From contig DVLQ01000052.1 of NCBI GenBank assembly GCA_018715395.1, forward strand, positions 1-46,985: DNA of 46,985 nt, written 5' to 3'. Positions 40,306 through 46,985 of this stretch are shown here, in pieces (the first letter of the stretch is position 1; every line of letters begins with the position of its first letter). Below the pieces are notes generated by a model. It saw only the letters and a list, made by a program, of their open reading frames with translations. It had not been told where the DNA came from and did not search any database. The position numbers were made by a program, and so were the translations under genes. The stretch comes from Candidatus Coprocola pullicola (GTDB lineage Bacteria; Bacillota; Clostridia; Lachnospirales; Anaerotignaceae).

Positions 40306-41817
40306 TTATTTTAAAATATTGGCAACAACTTGTTGAGGAATTTCAAAGCAAGGACTTCCCGAAGAGCCGGGACCGACTTCATATTTATCAAAACAGATGA
40401 CAATGTTTCCAGTTTCATTGATATAAAAATTTTGGTTTTCATTGATAGATTTAAAATTCCATTCAGGTACTTCTTGATAATCAATCCAGTAGACATTTTC
40501 CCCGGAAGCATTTTGGCGACGCATTTGTTCAGTAATATATTGGTTAATTGGAGTGAGATAGTCTGTGCCTGATTGAAATAAATCTGATAAAACGACAAGT
40601 GTATTTGTATGTTTATCTATGGTATAATATTTTTGCATAGAGAAAGTGCCTACTGTGCTTGCAGTATAGAGTTGTATAGACAAATAATCTTCTGTATTTG
40701 TTTTGACTGTATAGTTAGAGATAATGCCCATATGGGGGGCGCTTTGAGAATCGGCAGGCAGCAAGGCGGCAATATCTTTTTCAAAATTTTCTATAATTTT
40801 TTGTCCATATTGATGAAAATCTTCTGTCAGTTTTTGTTTTAACTCATCTTCTGAAAGCTCCGTAGCGTTCTGTGAAATTGTTTTTGTATCAGAAGCATTG
40901 GATTGTGTGGCAGGAATATTTGTTTTTAAAATATCAGCAACAACTTGTTGAGGAATTTCAAAGCAAGGACTTCCCGAAGAGCCGGGACCAACTTCATATT
41001 CATCAAAGCAGATGACAATGTTTCCAGTTTCATTGATATAGAAATTTTGGTTTTCATTAATGGATTTGAAATTCCATTCAGGCACATCTTCATAGTCAAT
41101 CCAATAAAAGTTTTCTCCAGAGGCATTTTGACGACGCATTTGTTCAGCAATGTATTGGCTGATTGGGGTGACATAGTCTGCGTCTGGTTGGAATAAGTCT
41201 GAGAGTGTTACAAGAGAGTTTGTATGTTTATCAATGGTATAATATTTATGAATATCGGAAGAAGAACCGGCAATATTTGTCACAAAAATATCCAATGCTA
41301 AATAATCTTCTGTGTTTGTTTTGACTTCATAGCTGGAAAAAACACCCATATGAGGGTCGCTGTCCGGAAAAGCAGACTGCAATGATTGAACATCTTTTTC
41401 AAATTTTTCAATAATTTTGTTAGAATATTGCTGAAATTCTTTGTTTAGCGCTTCTTCCAGCTCTTTGTTGGAAAGCCCTGTGATTTCCGGTGTTACCACT
41501 TCTGCCTGCATATTGTCTTGAGAAAATTCATATTTATGAAAAGTGAGCACATTTACAATGTGATTCATGCCCGGAAGCTCTGAAACAGTAGCGGCAAAAG
41601 CAGGACTGACATTTAATGTACCTATAAAACCAACTGCTAATACAGCAAAACCGGCGGCAAGTATGCCAAAGTATCTTTTTTGTTTTTGAAATACTTTATT
41701 ATTTTGTTGTTGTATAGCTTGGGATTGTTCTAATATAGTATTGATTTTTTGGCGAAATTCTTCAGAGGGATGGATAGATTCATATTCTTTTTTTAAATTT
41801 TCTAATTTTTTATTCAT
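40306..41817 (-). CDS. RsiV-like anti-sigma factor with duplicated sensor domain
   Basis: A 503-residue membrane protein. Residues 1-48 are cytoplasmic (YESIHPSEEFRQKINTILEQ) and should hold the sigma factor; one span follows (about 50-68). Outside are two near-identical DUF3298/RsiV-type domains, about residues 115-298 and 320-503, joined by a Ser/Thr/Asn-rich linker. Both copies contain KYYTIDKHTN, SDLFQ, EQMRRQNASGEN, WNFKSINENQNFYINETGNI and VGPGSSGSPCFEIPQQVV. In Bacillus, RsiV is a lysozyme sensor cleaved to release SigV. Standard RsiV has one such domain, so this is a two-headed form. Its ATG overlaps the sigma gene stop (ATGA). Confidence 0.88.
   Translation of the reverse strand: MNKKLENLKKEYESIHPSEEFRQKINTILEQSQAIQQQNNKVFQKQKRYFGILAAGFAVLAVGFIGTLNVSPAFAATVSELPGMNHIVNVLTFHKYEFSQDNMQAEVVTPEITGLSNKELEEALNKEFQQYSNKIIEKFEKDVQSLQSAFPDSDPHMGVFSSYEVKTNTEDYLALDIFVTNIAGSSSDIHKYYTIDKHTNSLVTLSDLFQPDADYVTPISQYIAEQMRRQNASGENFYWIDYEDVPEWNFKSINENQNFYINETGNIVICFDEYEVGPGSSGSPCFEIPQQVVADILKTNIPATQSNASDTKTISQNATELSEDELKQKLTEDFHQYGQKIIENFEKDIAALLPADSQSAPHMGIISNYTVKTNTEDYLSIQLYTASTVGTFSMQKYYTIDKHTNTLVVLSDLFQSGTDYLTPINQYITEQMRRQNASGENVYWIDYQEVPEWNFKSINENQNFYINETGNIVICFDKYEVGPGSSGSPCFEIPQQVVANILK
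40310..40765 (-). repeat. Direct repeat copy 2 inside the anti-sigma gene
   Basis: This stretch matches 40925-41380 at an offset of 615 bases (205 codons). The region encoding the conserved C-terminal half of the sensor domain is nearly identical at the DNA level. The TTCAAAGCAAGGACTTCCCG block, for example, occurs unchanged in both. Confidence 0.85.
40925..41380 (-). repeat. Direct repeat copy 1 inside the anti-sigma gene
   Basis: The membrane-proximal copy of the 615-base-offset repeat. Synonymous and conservative differences from the other copy cluster in the domain's N-terminal half, while the C-terminal half is almost the same. Confidence 0.85.
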
Positions 41818-42296
41818 GATATTTCCTCCAGTTCTATTTTTAGTAAAGAGAGCGCTCTGTAAAGACGAGATTTTACAGTGTTGATATTTTCTTGCAATGT
41901 ATCTGCAATTTCTTGTAGGGTCATATCTTCAAAAAAGCGAAGTATTAAAACGGTTTTATATTTTTCATCCATTTTTTCAATGATTTCATGTAAATCCATA
42001 TTTTCAAACTGCTCTTCAAAGGAAGGGGTTTCAGATTGTACTGGCTCTACAGTAAGAGAAAGCATATGCTTTTCTTTTTTAATATAAGACAATGCAGTGT
42101 TGATAATGATACGGTAAAACCAAGTTTTGATATAATCCGGATTTTTTAGGGTATGTATATTTTTAAGCGCTTTTAGCACACTTTCGCTGATGACGTCTTC
42201 TGCCATTGCTTGATTTTTGGTATAGGTATAAGCAAAGCGATAGGCATTATCTAATTGTTGTGTAATAAGTTGCTCCAACAGCTGTCGGTTGTTCAT
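41814..42296 (-). CDS. ECF RNA polymerase sigma factor (SigV-like)
   Basis: A 160-residue group 4 sigma factor. Region 2 is LDNAYRFAYTYTKNQAMAED with VISESVLKAL and TWFYRIIINTALSYIKKEK; region 4 is EKYKTVLILRFFEDMTLQEI and ADTLQENINTVKSRLYRALS. Because it is co-encoded with an RsiV-like anti-sigma factor it is most likely a SigV/ECF30-type factor answering cell-envelope stress such as lysozyme. An AGAAGGGAGC ribosome-binding site precedes the ATG. A matching ECF-type promoter lies just upstream, which suggests autoregulation. None of the known SigV target genes (such as an O-acetyltransferase) is beside it. Confidence 0.92.
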   Translation of the reverse strand: MNNRQLLEQLITQQLDNAYRFAYTYTKNQAMAEDVISESVLKALKNIHTLKNPDYIKTWFYRIIINTALSYIKKEKHMLSLTVEPVQSETPSFEEQFENMDLHEIIEKMDEKYKTVLILRFFEDMTLQEIADTLQENINTVKSRLYRALSLLKIELEEIS

Positions 42297-42332
42297 AAAA
42301 AAGCTCCCTTCTTATTTTTTTGAATTCATAAA

Positions 42333-42361
42333 TTAGACAAAACAAGATGAAAAAAAGTTTC
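42333..42361 (-). promoter_or_regulatory. Probable ECF-type autoregulatory promoter of the sigma gene
   Basis: On the minus strand GAAACTTTTTTTCATCTTG continues into TTTTGTCTAA: a GAAAC -35 with T-run and a GTCTAA -10 with about 18 bases between AAC and GTC. From recall this matches SigV-type promoters (TGAAACTTTT ... CGTC). Confidence 0.65.
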
Positions 42362-42379
42362 TTTTGAAAAAATTTTTTA

Positions 42380-42412
42380 AAAAGAAAAATCCCCTTGCAA
42401 AAATGCAAAGGG
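42380..42412 (-). terminator. Terminator of tyrS
   Basis: On the minus strand CCCTTTGCA and TGCAAGGGG pair around a short T-rich loop (one G-T pair), followed by ATTTTTCTTTTT. It lies between tyrS and the sigma gene promoter. Confidence 0.85.
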
Positions 42413-42422
42413 AAAAACTGTA

Positions 42423-43658
42423 TTAAAATATAACAATGTTATGGAAGCCTTTTTTTCCTTTTTGTATTAGAAGTTGATTGTCTGTAAAGTCGGCAATGGT
42501 AACTTTATGTTCGATAGAATCAATTTTTTTGTCGGCAACTTTAATACCGCCCTGCTGTACCAAACGACGAGCTTCTGATTTTGAGGCAACAATGCCTGCC
42601 GTTGTAAGAAGTGTTAAGATATCAATACCGTCTATCAATTCAGCGGCCGCCATTTCTGTAGTAGGAACAGAACCGCCTGCTGTGCCTTTGCCAAAAAGCG
42701 ATTTTGCAGCTTCTTGTGCTTTGATGGCTTCCTGCTCATTGTGAACAATTTTTGTCAGTTCAAAAGCAAGAATTTCTTTTGCTTTATTAATTTCACTTCC
42801 TTCTAAAGCAGAAAGACGATTGACTTCTTCCATAGGCAAGAATGTTAAAAGGGCAAGACATTTTGCTACGTCTTTATCTCCGATATTTCTCCAGTATTGG
42901 TAAAATTCATAAGGAGAGGTTTTGGCAGGATCTAACCAAACTGCACCGTTTTCTGTTTTGCCCATTTTTTTACCTTCGCTGTTTGTCAGCAGTGAAAAGG
43001 TCATACCATAAGCGGGTTTGGACTCTCTGCGACGGATTAAATCCACGCCTGCAATGATATTTGACCATTGGTCGTTTCCGCCTAGCTGCAGAACACAGCC
43101 GTATCTTTTGTTTAATTCCAAAAAGTCGTATGCTTGCATAATCATATAGTTGAACTCTAAAAAGGAAAGACCTTTTTCCATTCTTGTTTTAAAACATTCG
43201 GCTGTCAACATTCTGTTTACAGAAAAGCTGACACCAATTTCTCTTAAAAATTCAATATAGTTTAAATTTCTAAGCCAATCTGCATTGTTGACTATGATGG
43301 CTTTATCGTTATCAAAATCGATAAAATGAGAAAGTTGTTTTTTGAAACAGCTGACATTGTGGTCAATTTCTTCTATGGTCATCATACGACGCATATCAGA
43401 CTTTCCGGTAGGGTCGCCAATCATACCTGTACCGCCGCCCATAAGACAGATAGGTCTGTGACCGCATCTTTGCATATGCGCCATGGCCATGACAGTTAAA
43501 AAATGTCCTACATGAAGGCTGTCTGCTGTAGGGTCAAAGCCAATATAAAAAGTGATGGGTTCTCCTGTGGAAAATAACTGACGAATTTCTTCTTCGTGAG
43601 TCATTTGTTCGACGAATCCTCTTTCTTTTAAAACATCATAAGCATTTCTTTTTTCCAT
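42423..43658 (-). CDS. tyrS: Tyrosyl-tRNA synthetase
   Basis: A 411-residue class I aminoacyl-tRNA synthetase charging tRNA-Tyr. The HIGH-type motif is HVGHF in [14 protein letters not shown]; the KMSKS-type motif is [28 protein letters not shown] belongs to the tyrosine site. The C-terminal ~70 residues form an S4 RNA-binding domain ([20 protein letters not shown]). Length fits the bacterial TyrS group. AAAGGAAG lies ten bases before the ATG. Expression is controlled by the T-box leader directly upstream, and a terminator follows the stop codon. Confidence 0.96.
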   Translation of the reverse strand: MEKRNAYDVLKERGFVEQMTHEEEIRQLFSTGEPITFYIGFDPTADSLHVGHFLTVMAMAHMQRCGHRPICLMGGGTGMIGDPTGKSDMRRMMTIEEIDHNVSCFKKQLSHFIDFDNDKAIIVNNADWLRNLNYIEFLREIGVSFSVNRMLTAECFKTRMEKGLSFLEFNYMIMQAYDFLELNKRYGCVLQLGGNDQWSNIIAGVDLIRRRESKPAYGMTFSLLTNSEGKKMGKTENGAVWLDPAKTSPYEFYQYWRNIGDKDVAKCLALLTFLPMEEVNRLSALEGSEINKAKEILAFELTKIVHNEQEAIKAQEAAKSLFGKGTAGGSVPTTEMAAAELIDGIDILTLLTTAGIVASKSEARRLVQQGGIKVADKKIDSIEHKVTIADFTDNQLLIQKGKKGFHNIVIF

Positions 43659-43710
43659 AACGATTAAACTTCCTTTCTTTAAAAATGATTTTTAAAATAA
43701 GACGGAAAAT

Positions 43711-43975
43711 AAAAAAGGCTTCTCATCCGAAAGGACGAGAAGTCTCGTGGTACCACCTTATTTTACATCTGTAGAGTAAAAAACAGATGCCTTTTGACCA
43801 ATATAACGGTTGGCAGCCGTTCTGCCTTTGCATTAAAACTCTTGCAGAAAGCTCATGAGTCGTAATTTACAAATACTGTACTGCAATCTTTTCAGCAACC
43901 AGATTGCTCTCTGAGGTTGTAACCAGCTTTGCCCATATCTCAATCATTGCAATTTTTATTATTTTTTCAAATGGT
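43711..43975 (-). ncRNA. T-box leader (tyrosine) of tyrS
   Basis: On the minus strand the T-box core AAGGTGGTACCACG (about 43747-43760) pairs with the uncharged tRNA 3' end. After it comes the terminator GGCTTCTCATCC/GGACGAGAAGTC (43717-43743) with a T-run; the T-box sequence forms the competing antiterminator. Upstream stem I has the AGAGAG element and GGTTGCTGAAAAG. A TAC triplet (43880-43878) in GCAGTACAG is the probable tyrosine specifier. The mechanism: uncharged tRNA-Tyr stabilises the antiterminator and turns tyrS on. Confidence 0.93.
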
Positions 43976-44109
43976 ATCATAGTATTTTTAGAAAGTCAAT
44001 AGAAAGAAAATAAATTTTTTTATCAAAAAATAAAATTTGTTGTGGAAATTTTAATAAAAATCATGTATACTAAAAAAATAAAAAATTATATATTTGAAAG
44101 GGGATTTCT

Positions 44110-44676
44110 ATGAGAAAAATTTTAATATGGATAACAGCAGTGGCGATGGCATTTGCCATGACAGCCTGCAGCAGCAGTCAAAGCGGTGCAACAGATACGG
44201 CGGAAGCGGCTGTAATAGGGCTTTTAGATGCTATCAAAGCAGTAGATCAGGCAAAGGTGAATCAATATGTTACGCCAGAAGATAGTATGTATTCAGAAGA
44301 TACTGCTACTACAGAAGATGTAGAAACAACAAAGCTGTTATTTGAAAACATGACTTATGAAGTGACGTCAGCAGAAGAAAATGGAGACAGCGCCGTTGTT
44401 AAAGTGGACATTACAACATTGGATATGAGCGTAATTATGCAACAATATATGCAAAGTTCCCTTGAACTTGCAGATTCTGCAACAGCAGCGGAAGAAATTA
44501 CACAAGAAACAACAACACAATTATTAAAAGACGCTATTGAACAAAATAAAGATGCAACTGTTTCTTCTTCTGTGGAATTAAATGTAAATAAAACAGAAGA
44601 AGGCTGGAAAGTGGAAACAAATGCTTCTTTCTATTCGGCAATTTCAGGTGGTATTTCTGAAGAATTGTTTGGTTGA
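44110..44676 (+). CDS. Small secreted lipoprotein, unknown function
   Basis: A 188-residue lipoprotein. The signal peptide MRKILIWITAVAMAFAM ends in the lipobox MTAC, so the mature protein begins at C20, followed by a Ser-rich linker. The rest is acidic and Thr/Glu-rich: AEAAVIGLLDAIKAVDQAKV, LLFENMTYEVTSAEENGDSA, VKVDITTLDMS and a final EEGWKVETNASFYSAISGG. The pattern of a helix followed by a curved sheet (NTF2/DUF4878/DUF5105-like lipoproteins) fits, but this is fold-level guesswork. GAAAGGGGATTTCT precedes the ATG. A terminator comes directly after the stop, so it is a single-gene unit. Confidence 0.82.
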   Translation: MRKILIWITAVAMAFAMTACSSSQSGATDTAEAAVIGLLDAIKAVDQAKVNQYVTPEDSMYSEDTATTEDVETTKLLFENMTYEVTSAEENGDSAVVKVDITTLDMSVIMQQYMQSSLELADSATAAEEITQETTTQLLKDAIEQNKDATVSSSVELNVNKTEEGWKVETNASFYSAISGGISEELFG

Positions 44677-44704
44677 AAAAAGGGCTTTCAAAAGCCCTTT
44701 TTTG
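44677..44704 (+). terminator. Terminator of the small lipoprotein gene
   Basis: AAAAAAGGGCTTT and AAAGCCCTTTTTT form a perfect stem immediately after the TGA stop codon. Confidence 0.88.
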
Positions 44705-44787
44705 ATATAGAAAACAGGTGAAATATAAAAGAGTATGAAGGCAGTTTATGAAGGATAGCAAATAATTATATTATCAAGGGTTGAAGA

Positions 44788-44822
44788 AAGTGAAAGCCGA
44801 CGTCATTTAGACTGCCGGCTAT
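44788..44822 (+). mobile_element. Solitary IS200-like end, matching relic 2
   Basis: AAGTGAAAGCCG-CGTCATTTAGAC matches the right end of relic 2 (9212-9243) almost base for base and forms the same kind of hairpin with loop ATTTA. No transposase remnant is visible beside it, so only the end remains (or it is a miniature derivative). It may now act as a weak terminator for pepT on the minus strand. Confidence 0.7.
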
Positions 44823-44875
44823 TTTTATACCCTCACAGAATCGGTGAAACCACGTCTTTTAGACATGTTCATGAT

Positions 44876-46093
44876 TTAAAAATTTAAAACAATGTTTTTA
44901 CAAATGCATACAATCATTTCAACTGCTTTTTCCATAGAAGAAATGGGAATATACTCATAAGGACCATGGAAATTGTGACCGCCTGTAAAAAGATTGGGGC
45001 AAGGAAGTCCCATAAAGGAAAGCCTTGCACCGTCTGTACCTCCGCGAATTGGCTGTATGATAGGAGTGATACCACATTGGAGCATAGCATTTTTGGCAAG
45101 GTCTATGATGTAAGGTTTATCTTGTAATTGAGAAAGCATATTTTGATATTCATCATAAATGGTAAGAGAAATTCTATTTTGATATTTTTTGTTTTTTTCA
45201 GCAATGAGATTTTCTATAAATTGTTTGCGATTGAAAAAAGAGGCTGTTTCAAAATCTCTGATGATGTAGGAGAGTATTGCTTGACTAACAGAGCTTTTAC
45301 AAGAACAAAGATGAAAAAATCCTTCATAGCCTTCTGTATGAGAAGGCGTTTGCAAAGGAGGAAAAGCAGAAATGATTTCTGCGGCAATTAACCCAGCATT
45401 TACCATAGCGTTTTTGGCAGTACCGGGGTGAACGCTTTTTCCTTGAATGGTAATATTAGCTCTGGCAGCATTGAAGTTTTCATATTCTAATTCTCCTATT
45501 TTTCCGCCGTCTATAGTATAGGCAAAGTCAGCCCCAAAAGCAGAAACGTTAAACAAATCGGCTCCTTTTCCAATTTCTTCATCTGGTGTAAAGGCTATCA
45601 TAATATTTCCATGAACAATTTCGGTATGTTTAGTAAGATATTGCATGGCAGTTAAAATTTCAGCAATACCTGCTTTATCATCAGCCCCTAAGAGCGTTGT
45701 GCCATCAGAGGTGATAAGCGTTTGACCTTTGTAGGAAAGTAAAGAAGGAAATTCGGAGGGAGAAAGTGTAATACCTTTTAAATGAATTTCTTTTCCATCG
45801 TAATTTTCAATAATATTGGGAGAAACATTTTTGCCAAAAGCATCAGGACTGGTATCCATATGGGCAATAAAACCTACAGTAGGCAAAGGTTTTGTGGTGT
45901 TGGAAGGCAGCAAAGCCATCAGATACCCATTTTTATCAACAGAAATGTTGCAAAGACCAATTTCTTTACATTCTTGTGCTAAAAAGAGAGCAAAGTCCAT
46001 TTGTTCTGGTGTACTAGGACAACAAGAAGAAGTTTCATCCGATGTGGTATGGTGTTTTACGTATTCTAAAAATCTGTCAGCAACAGTTTTCAA
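44876..46093 (-). CDS. pepT: Peptidase T (tripeptidase)
   Basis: A 405-residue M20B metallopeptidase that removes N-terminal residues from tripeptides in the cytoplasm. The two-zinc site is readable: HMDTSP, then GADDKAGIAEIL, the catalytic pair in TPDEEIGKGADLF, the DGGKIGELEYENFNAA segment, and GGTDGARLSFMGLPCPNLFT with the last histidine in GGHNFHGPYEY. Length is normal. The start codon is TTG at 46093, with AAGGAGATGATTTC in front; no ATG fits and the family N-terminus begins exactly here. It is a single gene with no obvious partner. Confidence 0.93.
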   Translation of the reverse strand: MKTVADRFLEYVKHHTTSDETSSCCPSTPEQMDFALFLAQECKEIGLCNISVDKNGYLMALLPSNTTKPLPTVGFIAHMDTSPDAFGKNVSPNIIENYDGKEIHLKGITLSPSEFPSLLSYKGQTLITSDGTTLLGADDKAGIAEILTAMQYLTKHTEIVHGNIMIAFTPDEEIGKGADLFNVSAFGADFAYTIDGGKIGELEYENFNAARANITIQGKSVHPGTAKNAMVNAGLIAAEIISAFPPLQTPSHTEGYEGFFHLCSCKSSVSQAILSYIIRDFETASFFNRKQFIENLIAEKNKKYQNRISLTIYDEYQNMLSQLQDKPYIIDLAKNAMLQCGITPIIQPIRGGTDGARLSFMGLPCPNLFTGGHNFHGPYEYIPISSMEKAVEMIVCICKNIVLNF

Positions 46094-46244
46094 GAAATCA
46101 TCTCCTTAAATGTAGATTAATATTTTTATTATGATATTTTATCACGATAACTTATTTTTAGCCATAACAGATTAGAAAACTTCTAGGTAAGACAGAGAAA
46201 GAAGTTTTTTTAGTATGAAAAGTAAAAAAATGTATAAAAAAGTG

Positions 46245-46273
46245 TTGACAAGGCAATGAAAATAAGGTATAGT
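46245..46273 (+). promoter_or_regulatory. Promoter P1 of the tRNA-Ser pair
   Basis: TTGACA (46245-46250), 17 bases, TATAGT (46268-46273). Confidence 0.75.
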
Positions 46274-46324
46274 TATCAAGCTGTCAGCAAACAGTTTTAG
46301 AATGAAAAAAATCTAAAAAAAATG

Positions 46325-46353
46325 TTGACAAATGAAAAAAAATAGAGTATGAT
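46325..46353 (+). promoter_or_regulatory. Promoter P2 of the tRNA-Ser pair
   Basis: TTGACA (46325-46330), 17 bases, TATGAT (46348-46353), 41 bases before the tRNA. The two promoters are 80 bases apart, and both follow a similar A-rich (T)GTTGACA sequence, so they may be duplicates. Confidence 0.8.
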
Positions 46354-46393
46354 ATAGAAGTTCACTGTTAATAAGCTAGTGACAATAAAATCA

Positions 46394-46482
46394 GGAGAGG
46401 TGTCCGAGTGGTTTAAGGAGCTGGTCTTGAAAACCAGTGACTCCGCAAGGGGCCGTGGGTTCGAATCCCACCCTCTCCGCCA
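46394..46482 (+). tRNA. tRNA-Ser (anticodon UGA)
   Basis: Acceptor arms GGAGAGG/CCTCTCC, the anticodon loop CTTGAAA closed by CTGGT/ACCAG, a long variable arm typical of serine tRNAs, the T-loop GGTTCGAATCC, and an encoded CCA end. It reads UCA (and related) codons. Confidence 0.96.
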
Positions 46483-46500
46483 TTTCACTTGAGAGCATTT

Positions 46501-46592
46501 GGAGAAGTACCCAAGTGGTTGAAGGGGCTCGCCTGGAAAGCGGGTAGGTCGTTAGTAGCGGCGCGTGGGTTCAAATCCCACCTTCTCCGCCA
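46501..46592 (+). tRNA. tRNA-Ser (anticodon GGA)
   Basis: Acceptor arms GGAGAAG/CTTCTCC, the anticodon loop CTGGAAA closed by CTCGC/GCGGG, a long variable arm, the T-loop GGTTCAAATCC, and an encoded CCA. It reads UCC and UCU codons. It is 18 bases after the first tRNA-Ser and no terminator separates it from the rRNA promoter. Confidence 0.96.
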
Positions 46593-46613
46593 AATAAAAA
46601 ATAAAAAAAGTGC

Positions 46614-46642
46614 TTGACAAGTGGAAAAAGAAGTAGTATAAT
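46614..46642 (+). promoter_or_regulatory. Consensus promoter of the rRNA operon
   Basis: TTGACA (46614-46619), 17 bases, TATAAT (46637-46642): a perfect sigma-A promoter, about 200 bases before mature 16S rRNA. Confidence 0.88.
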
Positions 46643-46649
46643 ACAACAC

Positions 46650-46846
46650 GATGACTTTGAAAAAAAGAAGTCGAAAAAAGGTATGGATCCTTGAAAACTG
46701 AACAGTTGAAAAAGAACACACAACCCAAGTCTATTCAAAAATAAAATTTAGCGGTTTTTGGAAAAACCAAAGTCAGAAAATTCTGACAGGATGTATTGTA
46801 AGAGAAGGGTTTAGTAAAACTTCTTATTATAATACGACTCAAGATA
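46650..46846 (+). other. 16S rRNA leader
   Basis: Transcribed spacer before 16S rRNA. It contains CCTTGAAAACTGAACAG, a sequence usual in Firmicute rRNA leaders and spacers, plus hairpins GGTTTTT/AAAAACC (near 46752-46769) and GTCAGAA/TTCTGAC (46771-46787). These probably belong to the processing stem that pairs with sequence after 16S. Confidence 0.65.

Positions 46847-46985
<139 letters not shown>

Noticed and set aside
46297-46721. Two minus-strand ORFs over the tRNA genes
   Set aside because: They are translations of the complements of two tRNA-Ser genes. The repeated RRGWDSNPR/RRRWDLNPR-like sequence is the well-known artefact of antisense tRNA reading.

Overview
The window is a low-GC, AT-rich bacterial chromosome segment from an anaerobic Clostridia-type Firmicute. 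Most intergenic spaces are very A/T rich, Shine-Dalgarno sequences are strong, and the tyrS gene has a T-box leader. Sporulation-family genes (spoIIM, spoVB), RNase Y and a DUF362 ferredoxin protein fit this. The first ~140 nt of a 16S rRNA at the right end resemble Lachnospirales-type clostridia; I cannot name the species from sequence alone.

Layout, left to right. 1-6.3 kb: 3' end of rny; two overlapping paralogous membrane proteins; a class I aminotransferase; a decayed tandem half-copy of a Nudix gene followed by the intact gene; spoIIM; xerD. 6.3-9.3 kb: a secreted stalk-domain protein, then a gene-poor patch with a 256-bp-period tandem repeat and two dead IS200-like elements. 9.3-14.7 kb: a DJ-1/PfpI protein divergent from punA plus a glycosyltransferase; a two-gene unit of unknown function (one product secreted); an orphan NMT1-type lipoprotein. 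15.1-21.9 kb: polA-coaE-lytic transglycosylase operon, an orphan OppA-type lipoprotein and a GalT-like enzyme. 22-25.8 kb: a third IS200-like relic, spoVB and an NhaC-type antiporter.

26.7-36 kb is the most striking block: a nine-gene Mrp/Mbh-type cation/proton antiporter operon (E-F-G-DUF4040-[MbhE-MnhB fusion]-C-D-D-D-ND5-like). It has four NuoL/M/N-type subunits and no hydrogenase or dehydrogenase subunits. A consensus promoter and a ~160-nt leader containing an intrinsic terminator precede it, so I infer possible attenuation control.

36-46 kb is mostly on the minus strand: larC-larE-larB (nickel-pincer cofactor synthesis, no larA here), a DUF362 iron-sulfur protein, an ECF sigma factor with an RsiV-like anti-sigma factor whose sensor domain is duplicated, tyrS with its T-box, a small plus-strand lipoprotein, and pepT. 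46.2-47 kb: tandem promoters, tRNA-Ser(UGA), tRNA-Ser(GGA), a consensus rRNA promoter and the start of 16S rRNA.

Recurrent themes are local duplications (Nudix, 7.2-7.6 kb repeat, RsiV domain, small membrane proteins, antiporter subunits) and ribosome-binding sites folded into hairpins (two IS200 relics, spoVB). All database-dependent statements are from recall of families, not from searches.
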